The notes under the pieces are model-generated. The model saw only the letters and a list, made by a program, of their open reading frames with translations, searched no databases and was not told the DNA's origin. A DNA stretch of 64,000 bases from Opitutia bacterium Tous-C4FEB (GTDB lineage Bacteria; Verrucomicrobiota; Verrucomicrobiia; Opitutales; Opitutaceae): contig NEVA01000001.1 in the NCBI GenBank assembly GCA_002304445.1, forward strand, positions 310,001 to 374,000, in the 5' to 3' direction. The translations under genes were made by a program, and so were the position numbers. The stretch's first letter is position 1. Each line of letters opens with the position of its first letter. Positions 50,284-59,616 of the stretch are shown piece after piece.

Positions 50284-51858
50284 TCACGGCGCAGCATTTT
50301 TCTTTTTCCGACCGGACTCGGCGGGCGGATTCGAAGCGTCGGTCGGGCGGGCGGTGACGACGGGAAGTCTGGCGGCCATGGCTTGTCGGATGGCACGGTG
50401 CTCGGGACGGCCGGCGAGATTCGTCCATTCGTGCGGGTCGTTGGCGGAGTCGTAGAGTTCTTCGTTGCCGTCGGCGTAGCGGAGGTAGCGCCAGCGCGCG
50501 CCGGTGACGGAGAAGTTGCCGGCGTCGAAGGCGGTGAGGATGTGGCGGTCGCTCGCGGTCGTCGGGTTTTTCAGGAGTGGCACGAGCGATTCCCCGGCGA
50601 GGCCGGGGCGGGCGGCGAGGCCACATGCGTCGATCAATGTCGGATACAAATCGATCAGGCCGACGGGATCGGAGCAGGTCGCGCCGCGCGGGAAGTTCGC
50701 GGTCGCGCCGCTCCGAGGGGGCGCGATCAGCAACGGCACGCGCGTGGAGCGCTGCCAGCCGGTCCATTTGCCCCAGTGTTCTTTTTCACCGAGGTGCCAG
50801 CCGTGGTCGCCCCAGAAAACGATGATCGTGTTGTCGGCAGCGGGGCTCGCGTCGATGGCATCGAGGAGTTTGCCGATCTGGGCGTCGATGAAGGAGACGC
50901 ACGCGAGATAAGCGGTGACGGCAGCTTTCCACTGGCCGTGTTTCACGACGGACGCGTGGGAGCCGGCGGTAACGGGATCGCGGGCCCACTTGCGCCCGGT
51001 GTCGCTCAGGTCGTCGAGGTCGTCGGCTTTCACGACGGGGAGCTGGATGTCGAGGCCGGCGTAGAGATCGAAATATTTTCTCGGAGCGAAGAGCGGGATG
51101 TGCGGGCGGTAGAATCCGACGGCAAGAAACCAGGGCTGAGCGGGGCTCGTCGTTTGAGTGCGGATCTGTTGCACGGCCCAGTCGGCGATCTGACCGTCGC
51201 CCAGGTCGGAGTCGTCGACGTCAACCGGACCCCAGTCGAAGGACTCTCCGCCGGGCGAAGCGGCGGCGCGGTCGCTCGGCATACGGTTGAGCGGGAGAAC
51301 GACGGGGCGGCCTTTGAGGACAGTGTGGTGTCGCGGATTGGCGGAGCCCTTTGAGGGCAATTCGGCGGCCGTGTAGTTCACGGCTTCGGGAGCGAACGGG
51401 CTCCAGCGCTGCTCGGGATAGAATTCCGCTTCGCACAGGCCGGCACCTTTTTGGTGCAGTAGTTTTCCGGTCGCATAGGTGCGGTAGCCGGCCTGCTGAA
51501 AGTGCTGCGGGATGAGGACGGCATCGGGCCGGGCGGTGCGGATAGCTTTCTCGTCGTTGGCCAGCACGCCCGTTTGAAACGGCTGAAGCCCGCTAAACAC
51601 CGCCGCGCGGGACGGATTGCAGAGCGGCGCGGCGCAATGGGCGTTGGCGAACGTAACGCCGCGCTTGGCCAGGCGATCGAGGTGGGGCGTCTTCACCTGC
51701 GGATGGCCGCGCAACGGCCCAATCCAGTCGTTGAGGTCGTCGACGGCGATGAAAAGGACGTTAGGCCGATCAGCGGCGTCGGCTGTGGGTGCGGTAAGCA
51801 GTCCGAGGCAGACAGCCCAAAGCGTGAACGAAAACGCAGAGATGAACAAAATTTTCAT
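50284..51858 (-). CDS. Sulfatase, iduronate-2-sulfatase-like, exported
   Basis: ATG 51858 (MKILFISAFSFTLWAVCLGL) gives 524 residues with a signal peptide. The core begins RPNVLFIAVDDLNDWIGPLRGHPQVKTPHLDRLA with the metal Asp pair. The formylglycine site is APLCNPSRAAVFSGLQPFQTG (C-x-P-S-R), then TYATGKLLH and PWFLAVGFYRPHIPLFAPRKYFD. VFWGDHGWHLGEKEHWGKWTGWQRSTRVPLL holds late metal ligands. This layout is that of iduronate-2-sulfatase-type S1 enzymes, found in many marine-type polysaccharide loci. It is 162 bp upstream of the lyase gene and 20 bp downstream of the next sulfatase. Confidence 0.92.
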   Translation of the reverse strand: MKILFISAFSFTLWAVCLGLLTAPTADAADRPNVLFIAVDDLNDWIGPLRGHPQVKTPHLDRLAKRGVTFANAHCAAPLCNPSRAAVFSGLQPFQTGVLANDEKAIRTARPDAVLIPQHFQQAGYRTYATGKLLHQKGAGLCEAEFYPEQRWSPFAPEAVNYTAAELPSKGSANPRHHTVLKGRPVVLPLNRMPSDRAAASPGGESFDWGPVDVDDSDLGDGQIADWAVQQIRTQTTSPAQPWFLAVGFYRPHIPLFAPRKYFDLYAGLDIQLPVVKADDLDDLSDTGRKWARDPVTAGSHASVVKHGQWKAAVTAYLACVSFIDAQIGKLLDAIDASPAADNTIIVFWGDHGWHLGEKEHWGKWTGWQRSTRVPLLIAPPRSGATANFPRGATCSDPVGLIDLYPTLIDACGLAARPGLAGESLVPLLKNPTTASDRHILTAFDAGNFSVTGARWRYLRYADGNEELYDSANDPHEWTNLAGRPEHRAIRQAMAARLPVVTARPTDASNPPAESGRKKKNAAP

Positions 51859-51878
51859 GCTGCAAAAAGTGCCGAGGG

Positions 51879-53600
51879 TTATTTGGGCGTGGCCGCGGCT
51901 TTTTTCGCGGCGGCTTCGGCCTTGATCGCCGAACCGATGGGCCAGGGCAACACGCCCACACGTTTCGCCCAACCGTCATACTGTGCCTCCATGGCGCGGA
52001 CGCGCTCAGGATGTTTGGCCGCGAGGTCGCGCTGCTCGGTGCGATCCGTCGCAAGATCGTAGAGCTCCCAGCCGCCGGAAAACTTGGCCACGAGCTTCCA
52101 AGAACCCACGCGCACGGCGCGGTTGCCCTCGTGCTCCCAGAAGAGGGGGCGGTCGGCTGTGGGCGAACGGCCGTTCATCGCCCCTCGGAGGCTCACGCCT
52201 TCGAGCGGGTGGATCTCCTGGCCGGCAAATTCCATCGGATATTTTGCGCCGGCTACGTCCACGCACGTGGCCATCAGATCGGTCAATTGCCCGGGCTGAG
52301 CTTCGAGCTTCCCGCGCCGCGCCGCGGGCACGCCGGCCGGCCAGTGCATGATGAGCGGGGTCGCGATGCCGCCCTCGTGAACCCAGTGCTTGTATTCGCG
52401 GAAGGGCGTGTTGCTGACATTGGCCCAATCGCGGCCGTAGGCGACGTAGGTATCGGCCGGTCCGGGCATCACTCCGTAGCCGCTGCGCACGGGCCAGCCA
52501 TCGCGCGTCTGCGCCGGCAGAAATCCATATTGCTTCGCGTCGGGCGCGAGCGGCGGGAGCGAGGGCTGAGCCGCACGGGGCGTAAACGGGCCTTCGCGGC
52601 CGTTGGTCTCGGCGCACGCGCCGTTGTCCTGCAGGTAAATGATGACGGTGTTGTCGAGTTGGCCGGTGGCCTTGAGCGCGGCGACGATGCGGCCGATACC
52701 TTCGTCCATCGACGTGAGCATGGCGGCGTAAACTTCCATGCAGCGCGCCTCGAAGGCCTGGTTCTCGACCTTGCCCCAATCACCCGACGTGGGCGCGAAA
52801 CCCCACGCGGCATCGACCACGCCGAGTTGTTTCTGTTTAGCCCAACGCGCGGCGCGGATCGCGGCGTAGCCGGCGTCGTAGCGGCCCTGCTGTTTGGCGA
52901 TGTCGCTCTCGCGTGCATGCATCGGCCAGTGCGGAGCGGTGTAGGGCACATAGAGAAAGAACGGAGAACGGGCATGGTCGCGCGCGTGCTCGCGGATGAA
53001 CTTCGTCGCGTGGTCGCTGATCGCATCGGTGTAGTAATACTCGGCCGGACGATATTCGGGATCGTTGGCGACCGTGATGAGGGTGTTGTCGCGCACCAGA
53101 GAACCGGGGTCCCAAAAACTGCCGGCGCCCTGAATGGTGCCGTAGTAGCGGTCGAAGCCGCGCTGGAGCGGCCAGTTGTCGCGCTTCGCCTGCGCCTCGG
53201 CACTGTAGCCGGGAGTCAGGTGCCATTTGCCGACAATGTAATTGCGGTAACCGGCAGGTTTGAGCGCCTCGGCGATCGTGACGCTGCGGCGGCTGAGTTC
53301 ACCGCGATAAGAGTCGACCCCGTCGTCGTTCAACATGTGGCCGATGCCGGCCTGGTGCGGGTGGAGCCCGGTCAGGAGTGAGGCGCGCGTGGGACAGCAG
53401 CGGGCCGTATTGTAGAAGTTCGTAAACCGAAGACCGCCGGCAGCCAGCGCATCAAGATTCGGCGTGGCAATTTCGCCGCCAAAGCAGCCGATATCGGAGT
53501 AGCCCACATCGTCGGAGAGGATGACGACAATGTTGGGCCGCTCGGCGGCGTGACCAACGACGCCCAAGGTCAGAAACCACAGGAGAGGAGAGAGCTTCAT
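51879..53600 (-). CDS. Arylsulfatase family protein, exported
   Basis: The 573-residue product has a signal peptide (MKLSPLLWFLTLGVVGHAA). The core is RPNIVVILSDDVGYSDIGCFGGEIATPNLDALAAGGLRFTNFYNTARCCPTRASLLTGLHPHQAG: Asp pair, then the modified Cys in C-C-P-T-R. VGKWHLTPG, ARSPFFLYVPYTAPHWPMHA and YLQDNGACAETNGREG follow. The C-terminal domain has RPLFWEHEGNRAVRVGSWKLVAKF and WELYDLATDRTEQRDLA. The match is to large arylsulfatase (A-like, S1_4-type) enzymes. It is in tandem with the iduronate-type sulfatase. No anaerobic maturase or formylglycine-generating enzyme is in view, so maturation must be supplied elsewhere. Confidence 0.93.
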   Translation of the reverse strand: MKLSPLLWFLTLGVVGHAAERPNIVVILSDDVGYSDIGCFGGEIATPNLDALAAGGLRFTNFYNTARCCPTRASLLTGLHPHQAGIGHMLNDDGVDSYRGELSRRSVTIAEALKPAGYRNYIVGKWHLTPGYSAEAQAKRDNWPLQRGFDRYYGTIQGAGSFWDPGSLVRDNTLITVANDPEYRPAEYYYTDAISDHATKFIREHARDHARSPFFLYVPYTAPHWPMHARESDIAKQQGRYDAGYAAIRAARWAKQKQLGVVDAAWGFAPTSGDWGKVENQAFEARCMEVYAAMLTSMDEGIGRIVAALKATGQLDNTVIIYLQDNGACAETNGREGPFTPRAAQPSLPPLAPDAKQYGFLPAQTRDGWPVRSGYGVMPGPADTYVAYGRDWANVSNTPFREYKHWVHEGGIATPLIMHWPAGVPAARRGKLEAQPGQLTDLMATCVDVAGAKYPMEFAGQEIHPLEGVSLRGAMNGRSPTADRPLFWEHEGNRAVRVGSWKLVAKFSGGWELYDLATDRTEQRDLAAKHPERVRAMEAQYDGWAKRVGVLPWPIGSAIKAEAAAKKAAATPK

Positions 53601-53798
53601 ATAAAATTTCCGGCGCGGAGGGCATCCGAACTGCCCGTTGCCTCACGGCGTAACCGCAGTGCCGCCGGATTGGGGGCGAGCCATTCGACCCCGGGTGGCG
53701 CGGCAAAAGGCTTTCGAGATTCTTGGTGCGCTTCTGAAAAACGGCCCCGGTCGTTAAACGTGAGCCGCTTCATGTTGCTCGCGGTCGGCGCCGACCAA

Positions 53799-56012
53799 TC
53801 AGAGGGAATAAGTAACCGAGAACTTAATGTTTATTGGCGTCCCTGGGATAATCACGTTCTGGCTGCGGACCGCATACATATAGTCAGCGTCGAACAAGTT
53901 ATCGATATTCATCCCGTATTTCCAATTCTTGCTCAACCGGTAGTTGATATTGGCGTTAACCAAGGTGCGACCCGGCAAGTAGCCCCACATCACCTGGTTC
54001 GCGCCATCGGTGATCGCTTTCTTGCTTTGATAAGTGCCACCCACTCCGACGCTGAGCCCTTTCAACTTTCCGTCATTAAAGGTATAGACGCCGAAGACGC
54101 TGACCGCCTGTTCGGCCGTGTTTTGGACGGGGATAGACCCTTTGACGATGCTCCCGTAGTAGGGCTGAACAAAGTTCGCGGCGGCGGGCCCGAGCACCGA
54201 TTTCGCGTCATAAAGCGAGAAGGAGGCGATCGCGTAGAAATTGCGGTTAACTTGAAATGAAAGGTCCCCGTCAAAGCCACGTGAGATCACCCCGGGAATG
54301 AGCACCCGAGGATTCGCCGGGTCGGAAGGAAAGGCGGGCACCGTGTTGTTGGACTGCACAATATCGAAATAAGAAACACTCATCGAAAGTCGTTTCTGGA
54401 GAAATTCGCCTTTAAGACCGACCTCATATTGTTTGCCTTGCTTGGGCGGTAAAACTCCGGAAGCGCCGTTGAGGATTCCGACCCCATTGACGGCGAAATT
54501 TTCATTGAAGCCGGTGAACATGCTTATTTGCGGCAGCACTTTGTAAACCACACCCCACTGCTTCAGATTGGTGTATGAGCTGTAGGGAGCCGTTGTAAAA
54601 ATGCCGGTGCGCGCATTGAAAACGTCCGCTGTGTTCTTAACCCGCGAGGCGCCGACGGACAAAATCAGGCGCTCTTCGAAGAGCTTCAACGTTTCGAGCG
54701 CAAAGATCCGGGAACTGCTCTCGTGAAATGAACGATTGGCCGTGATGGTCCCATAATTCACGGTCACCACCGGGGTGGTCTTAACAAAGGGATTCCAAGG
54801 CGACGACGAACCGGCGAAAGTCTCGGTGAAAGCGGGACTGGAACGAACCTCACCACCCACGAGCAGATTGTGCTTCATCGGCCCCGTCTTGAAGTTGAAG
54901 TTCAGATCGGCCTGCAAGTTCCGGTAGTTCGATCGTTGATCGTCGGCACTGGTGGTGCGCGGGATCAGTTGGGTGCCGTTGTAATTGGGAACCACCCACC
55001 GCAACCCGGCTTCGTTCCAAGTGGCCGCCACCGACACGACCCGATCATTCCGACTACTGGCCGTCATTCCGCCCACGCGGACAGCCACGAGGTCCGACAG
55101 ACGCGATGTGAAATTGAACCAAAGCCGCTTTTGTCGGTCATGCCGCCAATTATACGGCGAGTCCTCACACTGGTTGCGCGAATCCGGCACGTCGAAAGCC
55201 TTATACGTGCGAGGATCGATCGGCAGTCCCTGATAGGCCCCGCTGAGACCCTGCACCACCAGCCCCTTGATCTCCAATTTCGTCTGCTCGTTGAACTGGT
55301 AAGACAGCGCCGGCATCACACTGAGCCGATGCACATACCAGTTGTCGTAAAAACCATCGGCGTACTGTTGGGCCACCACCACGCGATAGAGCAACCGGCT
55401 GCTCGAAAAGACCGGGCCGGTGCTGTCGATGTTTACACTATTCGCATCGAAACGGCCGACCTGAGCACTCACCGTGGTGGATGGGACAGACAACGGGCTT
55501 TTGGTGATCTTGTTGACCACGCCGCCGGGGGATCCGTCCGCCGCCAGAAAGATGGTCGACGGTCCCTTGATCACCTCGAAACGATCAAACAAAGCGGACT
55601 CAGGATTGATACTGGCGGGAGGGGCAAATCCGTCGATGTAATCGCCGTCTCCGGCAAATCCCCGGATGTTTACGCGGCCCGGTGATACGAAGAGACCGCC
55701 ATTTTGCGCTCCGCCAACATAGTTCAACACATCAGACAGGTTGAGCGGACTGACCGCTTTCAGGAACGAACTGTTCAGCACTTTAACGGACTGTGGAATC
55801 TCCGACAGATCTACCGCGATCCGCGTCGAACTGAGCGACGACTTGCCGACAAAAGCGGCATCTTTGTCCGACTTGATTTCAAACGCCGCCAAGCGCACGG
55901 GTTCCTCTTTGTTCACATCTTGCGAACGGGTTGCCTCGGTCGAGGTCTGGGCGTGGGACACGGTGAGCGCTACGAACGAAACAAAAACGGAAACGGAAAT
56001 GCGGAGGGGCAT
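53799..56012 (-). CDS. TonB-dependent outer-membrane receptor
   Basis: The 737-residue product has a signal peptide (residues 1-21, ISVSVFVSFVALTVSHAQ). The plug domain (about 45-165) includes DLSEIPQSVKVLNSSFLKA, LSDVLNYVGGAQNGG, VNIRGFAGDGDYIDG, RFEVIKGPSTIFLAADGSPGGVVNKITK. Then a 22-strand barrel follows to the end (...INIKFSVTYSL). The order matches TonB-dependent siderophore-type receptors, as used by Opitutaceae for sugars, and no SusD gene is beside it. The final residue is Leu, not the usual Phe. Base composition is lower in GC than the sulfatases. It starts divergently from an AraC gene, with 344 bp between. Confidence 0.93.
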   Translation of the reverse strand: MPLRISVSVFVSFVALTVSHAQTSTEATRSQDVNKEEPVRLAAFEIKSDKDAAFVGKSSLSSTRIAVDLSEIPQSVKVLNSSFLKAVSPLNLSDVLNYVGGAQNGGLFVSPGRVNIRGFAGDGDYIDGFAPPASINPESALFDRFEVIKGPSTIFLAADGSPGGVVNKITKSPLSVPSTTVSAQVGRFDANSVNIDSTGPVFSSSRLLYRVVVAQQYADGFYDNWYVHRLSVMPALSYQFNEQTKLEIKGLVVQGLSGAYQGLPIDPRTYKAFDVPDSRNQCEDSPYNWRHDRQKRLWFNFTSRLSDLVAVRVGGMTASSRNDRVVSVAATWNEAGLRWVVPNYNGTQLIPRTTSADDQRSNYRNLQADLNFNFKTGPMKHNLLVGGEVRSSPAFTETFAGSSSPWNPFVKTTPVVTVNYGTITANRSFHESSSRIFALETLKLFEERLILSVGASRVKNTADVFNARTGIFTTAPYSSYTNLKQWGVVYKVLPQISMFTGFNENFAVNGVGILNGASGVLPPKQGKQYEVGLKGEFLQKRLSMSVSYFDIVQSNNTVPAFPSDPANPRVLIPGVISRGFDGDLSFQVNRNFYAIASFSLYDAKSVLGPAAANFVQPYYGSIVKGSIPVQNTAEQAVSVFGVYTFNDGKLKGLSVGVGGTYQSKKAITDGANQVMWGYLPGRTLVNANINYRLSKNWKYGMNIDNLFDADYMYAVRSQNVIIPGTPINIKFSVTYSL

Positions 56013-56356
56013 AAACGGGGATTAAATTCGGGGGAAGGCCACAAATGCGCCCATGCAAAGTCGGACGTTTTCGTGGAGAGGTAGGAAAGACAAAATACGC
56101 GAACGTCCTTCCGCTGTCTTTGCCCACCCGTGAACCGCTTTTGTCCGGATACGCGGCTTTGCAGGGGCCTCGGCCCGCGACTGGCACGACCACGGCCTCC
56201 CATCCGGAAACGGCGAAATTCAATGGAAGAACGCGAACGAGATCACCGGCGCGACCCGGCGTGCAATGCCTCCTGCGGCCCAACGCCCCCGCTACCTCAT
56301 TTGTCTGGATGGGAACAGCCGCTTGTCTCGCTCATCGCGAGCCCTCACCTTATCTC
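56013..56356. other. Divergent promoter region between TonB receptor and AraC gene
   Basis: The 344-bp gap must contain the promoters of the receptor on one strand and the regulator on the other. Open frames run across it on both strands, without family likeness. I cannot pick out a sure -35/-10 pair or an AraC half-site repeat. No terminator-like hairpin is seen. Confidence 0.4.
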
Positions 56357-57274
56357 ATGCCTCTTCTCACCCGAGACATTGAGCCGTTATGGATCGCCCG
56401 ATACGACTACGAGCCGCAGTGGCACCTGCCCCCGCACGCCCACGATGACTATTTTCAAATCATCCTGATCGTGAGCGGAACCGGCAAAGCGATCATTGGG
56501 CCGGAACGACGCCCTTTCGGGGCCGGACAGATGCTGTTTCTTCGCCCGCGACTCGTGCACAGTCTCACGGCGGGGCCGGACGAGTCGGTCCGAACGCTCG
56601 ACACCAAGTTTCTGCTCCACCGACCGAATCTGCGCACCGCGTGCCGGCGGCTCGCGAGTTTCCACCCCAGCGTCGACGAACAAATCGTGGCGCTGCTAGA
56701 GGCCATTCATGCCGAAGCGCGCCGTCACGGCCCTTGTTCGAATGCACTCTGCCAAACGCTCTTCGCCCAACTTCTCTTACGGCTGCTCGACGAATCATTG
56801 GCCGGAACTGCCGTCCGCGCGCCCAAAACTCATAATCCGCCGCGACCCGCGACCACGACCAACACAGAGGACGTCCTCGCGCAGCGCCTAGAGCGCTATC
56901 TGCGTGAGCACTGCGCGCAGCCAATCGACCAGCAGACCCTGAGCGCCGCCCTGCACTACAGCTACCGCCATCTCCACAACGTGTGGCTCAAGCACCATCG
57001 TGAATCCCCGCTGCAAGCACTCTGGCACTATCGCGTGGACCGCGCCACGCAGTTGATCCGCTACTCGGACTATGAGCTGAAACGCATCGCCGAGCTCACC
57101 GGCTTCGCGTCGGTGCACCATTTCACGAGAGTTTTCACGCGTATCGCCGGAACTTCCCCGGCCCGCTGGCGCGATCGCGAACGTGACGGAGTCAGACAGG
57201 ATGTCGCGATCCGACCCGGCTTCATCAACACGGCGCTTACGATTCAAACCCCGCCGACTCCGGCCAAAGCTTAA
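56357..57274 (+). CDS. AraC family transcriptional regulator with cupin sensor
   Basis: ATG 56357 (MPLLTRDIEPLWIARYDYE) gives 305 residues. The N-terminal cupin (residues 15-90) has WHLPPHAHDDYFQIILIVSGTGKAIIGPERRPFGAGQMLFLRP, a ligand-binding fold. A helical linker follows. The C-terminal AraC domain (about 200-290) has two helix-turn-helix units: QQTLSAALHYSYRHLHNVWLKHH and DYELKRIAELTGFASVHHFTRVFTRIAGTSPARWR. It most likely controls the divergent TonB receptor and sulfatase-lyase genes in answer to a sugar; this rests on position. Its stop overlaps by 4 bp the end of the convergent deacetylase gene. Confidence 0.9.
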   Translation: MPLLTRDIEPLWIARYDYEPQWHLPPHAHDDYFQIILIVSGTGKAIIGPERRPFGAGQMLFLRPRLVHSLTAGPDESVRTLDTKFLLHRPNLRTACRRLASFHPSVDEQIVALLEAIHAEARRHGPCSNALCQTLFAQLLLRLLDESLAGTAVRAPKTHNPPRPATTTNTEDVLAQRLERYLREHCAQPIDQQTLSAALHYSYRHLHNVWLKHHRESPLQALWHYRVDRATQLIRYSDYELKRIAELTGFASVHHFTRVFTRIAGTSPARWRDRERDGVRQDVAIRPGFINTALTIQTPPTPAKA

Positions 57275-58122
57275 CCCCCAAACTTTGCGATCCGACCGGC
57301 CACATCCACTCGCAGCCGGTCGATATGGCCCAGCGCAAACTCCCGCACGCTCAGCGTGTCGTCGCGCACCAGCGGCGTGAGGTCCATCGCAAGCGAGATC
57401 GCGTTCGTCTGGTCGGTAGCGTGTGAATTGAAGAACGTCGCGTTGGCCAGCCGCCGGCCCATCGCCGCGAGGTCGTAACATTTGCCGCCGGCAATCTGCG
57501 ACTCGAAGACTCCGACCAGTTTTGCCGCCAACTCCGGATTCGCGCTAGCGTCCATCGCGACCTTTTCGTTGTCCGCGAGCCAGTCGAGGTCGCGCCAGCC
57601 TTCGACGCCGAGCACGCGCGCCGGCCGTCGGTCGCGCGGCAACGCCCGCAAGGCCTCGATGCAGCGCAGAAAACACGCGACGTGCGTGTCGTGCTTGTCC
57701 GCCGGCTGATGCAGGTAAACCACCTCGGGCCGGCAGCCGCCAAAAATCGCCGCGAGGTCCGCCGTCACGCCCGCGTGGCCGGCCTGCTTCACATCGCTGC
57801 TCGGATGCGCGAGCTGGAGCTGCAGATTATAGTTACCCAGCACCGCGGCCGCGCGTTGCTCGTCGCGACGAATCACCTGCATCTGGGCATCGGTCACGTG
57901 GGCAAATTTCCCCGTGCGCGCCGAGCCCGCGCCGTTGGTCATGACCACTCCGGTGAAAAACCGGTCGGCCCGCCCAAGACATTCGCTCACCGCCGGATAG
58001 GCGTTGATTTCGATGTCATCTTGGTGGGCGATGACGCACAGGTGCGTTGTCCGCGCGAGCGCCTGCGCGGCATCGCCGCCGGCAGGCAAAAAAACATCGG
58101 CTTCGGGACGGGAAAATTTCAT
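57271..58122 (-). CDS. PIG-L family deacetylase
   Basis: The 283-residue product has the LmbE/PIG-L zinc-deacetylase motifs: THLCVIAHQDDIEINAYPAV (His and Asp ligands), FTGVVMTNGAGSAR, and a late zinc His in HQPADKHDTHVACFLRCI. The family removes acetyl from N-acetylglucosaminyl groups or related sugars. It converges with the AraC gene and is the last gene of a minus-strand group of three: nucleotidyltransferase, small protein, deacetylase. A role in making or salvaging an amino-sugar compound is likely but unproven. Confidence 0.88.
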   Translation of the reverse strand: MKFSRPEADVFLPAGGDAAQALARTTHLCVIAHQDDIEINAYPAVSECLGRADRFFTGVVMTNGAGSARTGKFAHVTDAQMQVIRRDEQRAAAVLGNYNLQLQLAHPSSDVKQAGHAGVTADLAAIFGGCRPEVVYLHQPADKHDTHVACFLRCIEALRALPRDRRPARVLGVEGWRDLDWLADNEKVAMDASANPELAAKLVGVFESQIAGGKCYDLAAMGRRLANATFFNSHATDQTNAISLAMDLTPLVRDDTLSVREFALGHIDRLRVDVAGRIAKFGG

Positions 58123-58147
58123 CGAACCAATCCGCTAGGGACCGTGT

Positions 58148-58402
58148 TTATTTTTTCGCCGCCAAGAGCGCCGCCAGCGCGGCCTCGTCGACCTCGCCCT
58201 GCACGGCGTGCAAATGATGCAGCACGCCCATGCGGTCTTCGGGACTGGCCGACGAAATATCGAGCATCCAGTCTTCCGTCTTCGCCGCCTCGACGACCAC
58301 GCCGTCGGTCCACGCGATCACTTCCGCCGCGTCGATGAAACCTTCCGTGAGGCCGCGGATGTAATACTCGGCCATGGTACGATAATTGGGAGCAGTTGCC
58401 AT
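58148..58402 (-). CDS. Small conserved-looking hypothetical protein
   Basis: The 84-residue soluble product begins MATAPNYRTMAEYYIRGLTEGFIDAAEVIAWTDGVV. A helical, acidic body and an Ala-rich end (EAALAALLAAKK) follow. It lies 25 bp before the PIG-L gene and 57 bp after the nucleotidyltransferase gene on the same strand. No family is recognised. Spacing, a plausible start and no competing frame support a real gene. Confidence 0.6.
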   Translation of the reverse strand: MATAPNYRTMAEYYIRGLTEGFIDAAEVIAWTDGVVVEAAKTEDWMLDISSASPEDRMGVLHHLHAVQGEVDEAALAALLAAKK

Positions 58403-58459
58403 AGGCGCAAAAGCGAGCCGACGACTCCGGGCGTCGTCAAGCGACAGCCTTTCGATCGC

Positions 58460-59374
58460 TTAAAACAATCGCGCCGGATACGCCCCGCTTGCGACCAACT
58501 CGGCGATCACCGCCTGCACGCGCGGCTTGTCCTCGCGATACGTCACGCCGAACCAGGTGCTCGCCGTCGGCAGCACCCGCACCGTCGCCTGCGCCCGAGC
58601 CACCATGCCCGCCACCGCCGCCGGCAAGTAGAACTCCGCTTTGGGCTCCGTGCCTCTTGCCGACAAAAACTCCCGAAACTGCTCGTCCAAGCCCACCAAC
58701 ACCGCCGGCGTAAAGCCCCAGCAGTTCATCGAAACCGTTTCATTGCCGGTAAACTTTTTTCCCGCCCCCACCTCGGCGGGCAAGATCCCCGTCTGCTCCA
58801 CGATGTCGCCTAACTGCCCGAACTTTACCGAGCATACGCCGCGCGACACCGCGCCGTGCTCCGATAACGTGCGATCCAGCCGGAAGCCCACCATCGCAAA
58901 CTCCGCCAGCGTCGTCTTCGGCGGCCGGTGTCCCGACATCGGGTCGTAGCCGGACGGGGAGGCGACCAGAAATCCGCCCAGCTGCGCAAACGAATCGGCG
59001 CCGTAAAAATCATCCGCGTTGATCACCGCGAAATTGCCGCCGAGCACTTTGCCCGCGCACCACACCGCGTGGCCTGTGCCCCAGGGTTTCTCGCGCCCCG
59101 CCGGCACCGTGAAGCCCTCGGGCAGAGCCCCGAGCGACTGAAACACGTAATCCACCGCGATGCGCCCGGCGTACTTCGCAGCGACCTGTGCCTTGAAGAG
59201 TTCGGCGAATTCCTCGCGGATCACAAAGACCACGCGCTTGAAACCCGCCCGAGCAGCATCGAACACCGCATAATCCAAAACCGTCTCACCCGAAGGCCCG
59301 ACCGGATCGATCTGTTTGAGGCCGCCATAACGCGAGCCCATCCCGGCAGCGAGCACGAGCAGAGTAGGATGCAT
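58460..59374 (-). CDS. Sugar-phosphate nucleotidyltransferase family protein
   Basis: ATG 59374 (MHPTLLVLAAGMGSRYGGLKQ) gives 304 residues. The N-terminus is the nucleotidyltransferase signature LAAGMGSRYGGLKQIDPVGPSGETVLDYAVFDA. The metal Asp pair is in NFAVINADDFYG, and KPWGTGHAVWCAGKVL is near. The rest is a Rossmann-like core and a helical tail with TWFGVTYREDKPRV. The family couples NTP to sugar phosphates; the sugar is unknown. It leads a minus-strand group with the 84-residue protein and PIG-L gene. A copy of the 103-nt repeat lies 90 bp upstream. Confidence 0.85.
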   Translation of the reverse strand: MHPTLLVLAAGMGSRYGGLKQIDPVGPSGETVLDYAVFDAARAGFKRVVFVIREEFAELFKAQVAAKYAGRIAVDYVFQSLGALPEGFTVPAGREKPWGTGHAVWCAGKVLGGNFAVINADDFYGADSFAQLGGFLVASPSGYDPMSGHRPPKTTLAEFAMVGFRLDRTLSEHGAVSRGVCSVKFGQLGDIVEQTGILPAEVGAGKKFTGNETVSMNCWGFTPAVLVGLDEQFREFLSARGTEPKAEFYLPAAVAGMVARAQATVRVLPTASTWFGVTYREDKPRVQAVIAELVASGAYPARLF

Positions 59375-59463
59375 GGCCCAACCCAACATCACCGCTGCGA
59401 AAAGATAAACCCGTAATTGAGCCCACCCCCAGGCACCGCCTGCACGCCCAGATGATCAAAATT

Positions 59464-59566
59464 CTGCCGGCGATTAGCCGGCCCAAAGTTACCCGTGGAG
59501 ACGATCAGTCGAAACTCACTTTGGAGCCGCAGCGCTAGCGGAGCCGTTCGCGGTTAAAGTTTCCGA
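59464..59566. repeat. 103-nt intergenic repeat, copy B
   Basis: It is the partner of 47862-47964, the same length, with no gap. It begins CTGCCGGCGATTAGCCGGCC and ends GGTTAAAGTTTCCGA. The remaining part of this 242-bp gap holds no clear signal. Confidence 0.85.
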
Positions 59567-59616
59567 CGGTCGGGTTTGGTTTCGCCGGCTATGCACCGGC
59601 AACCACACGCACTGCC

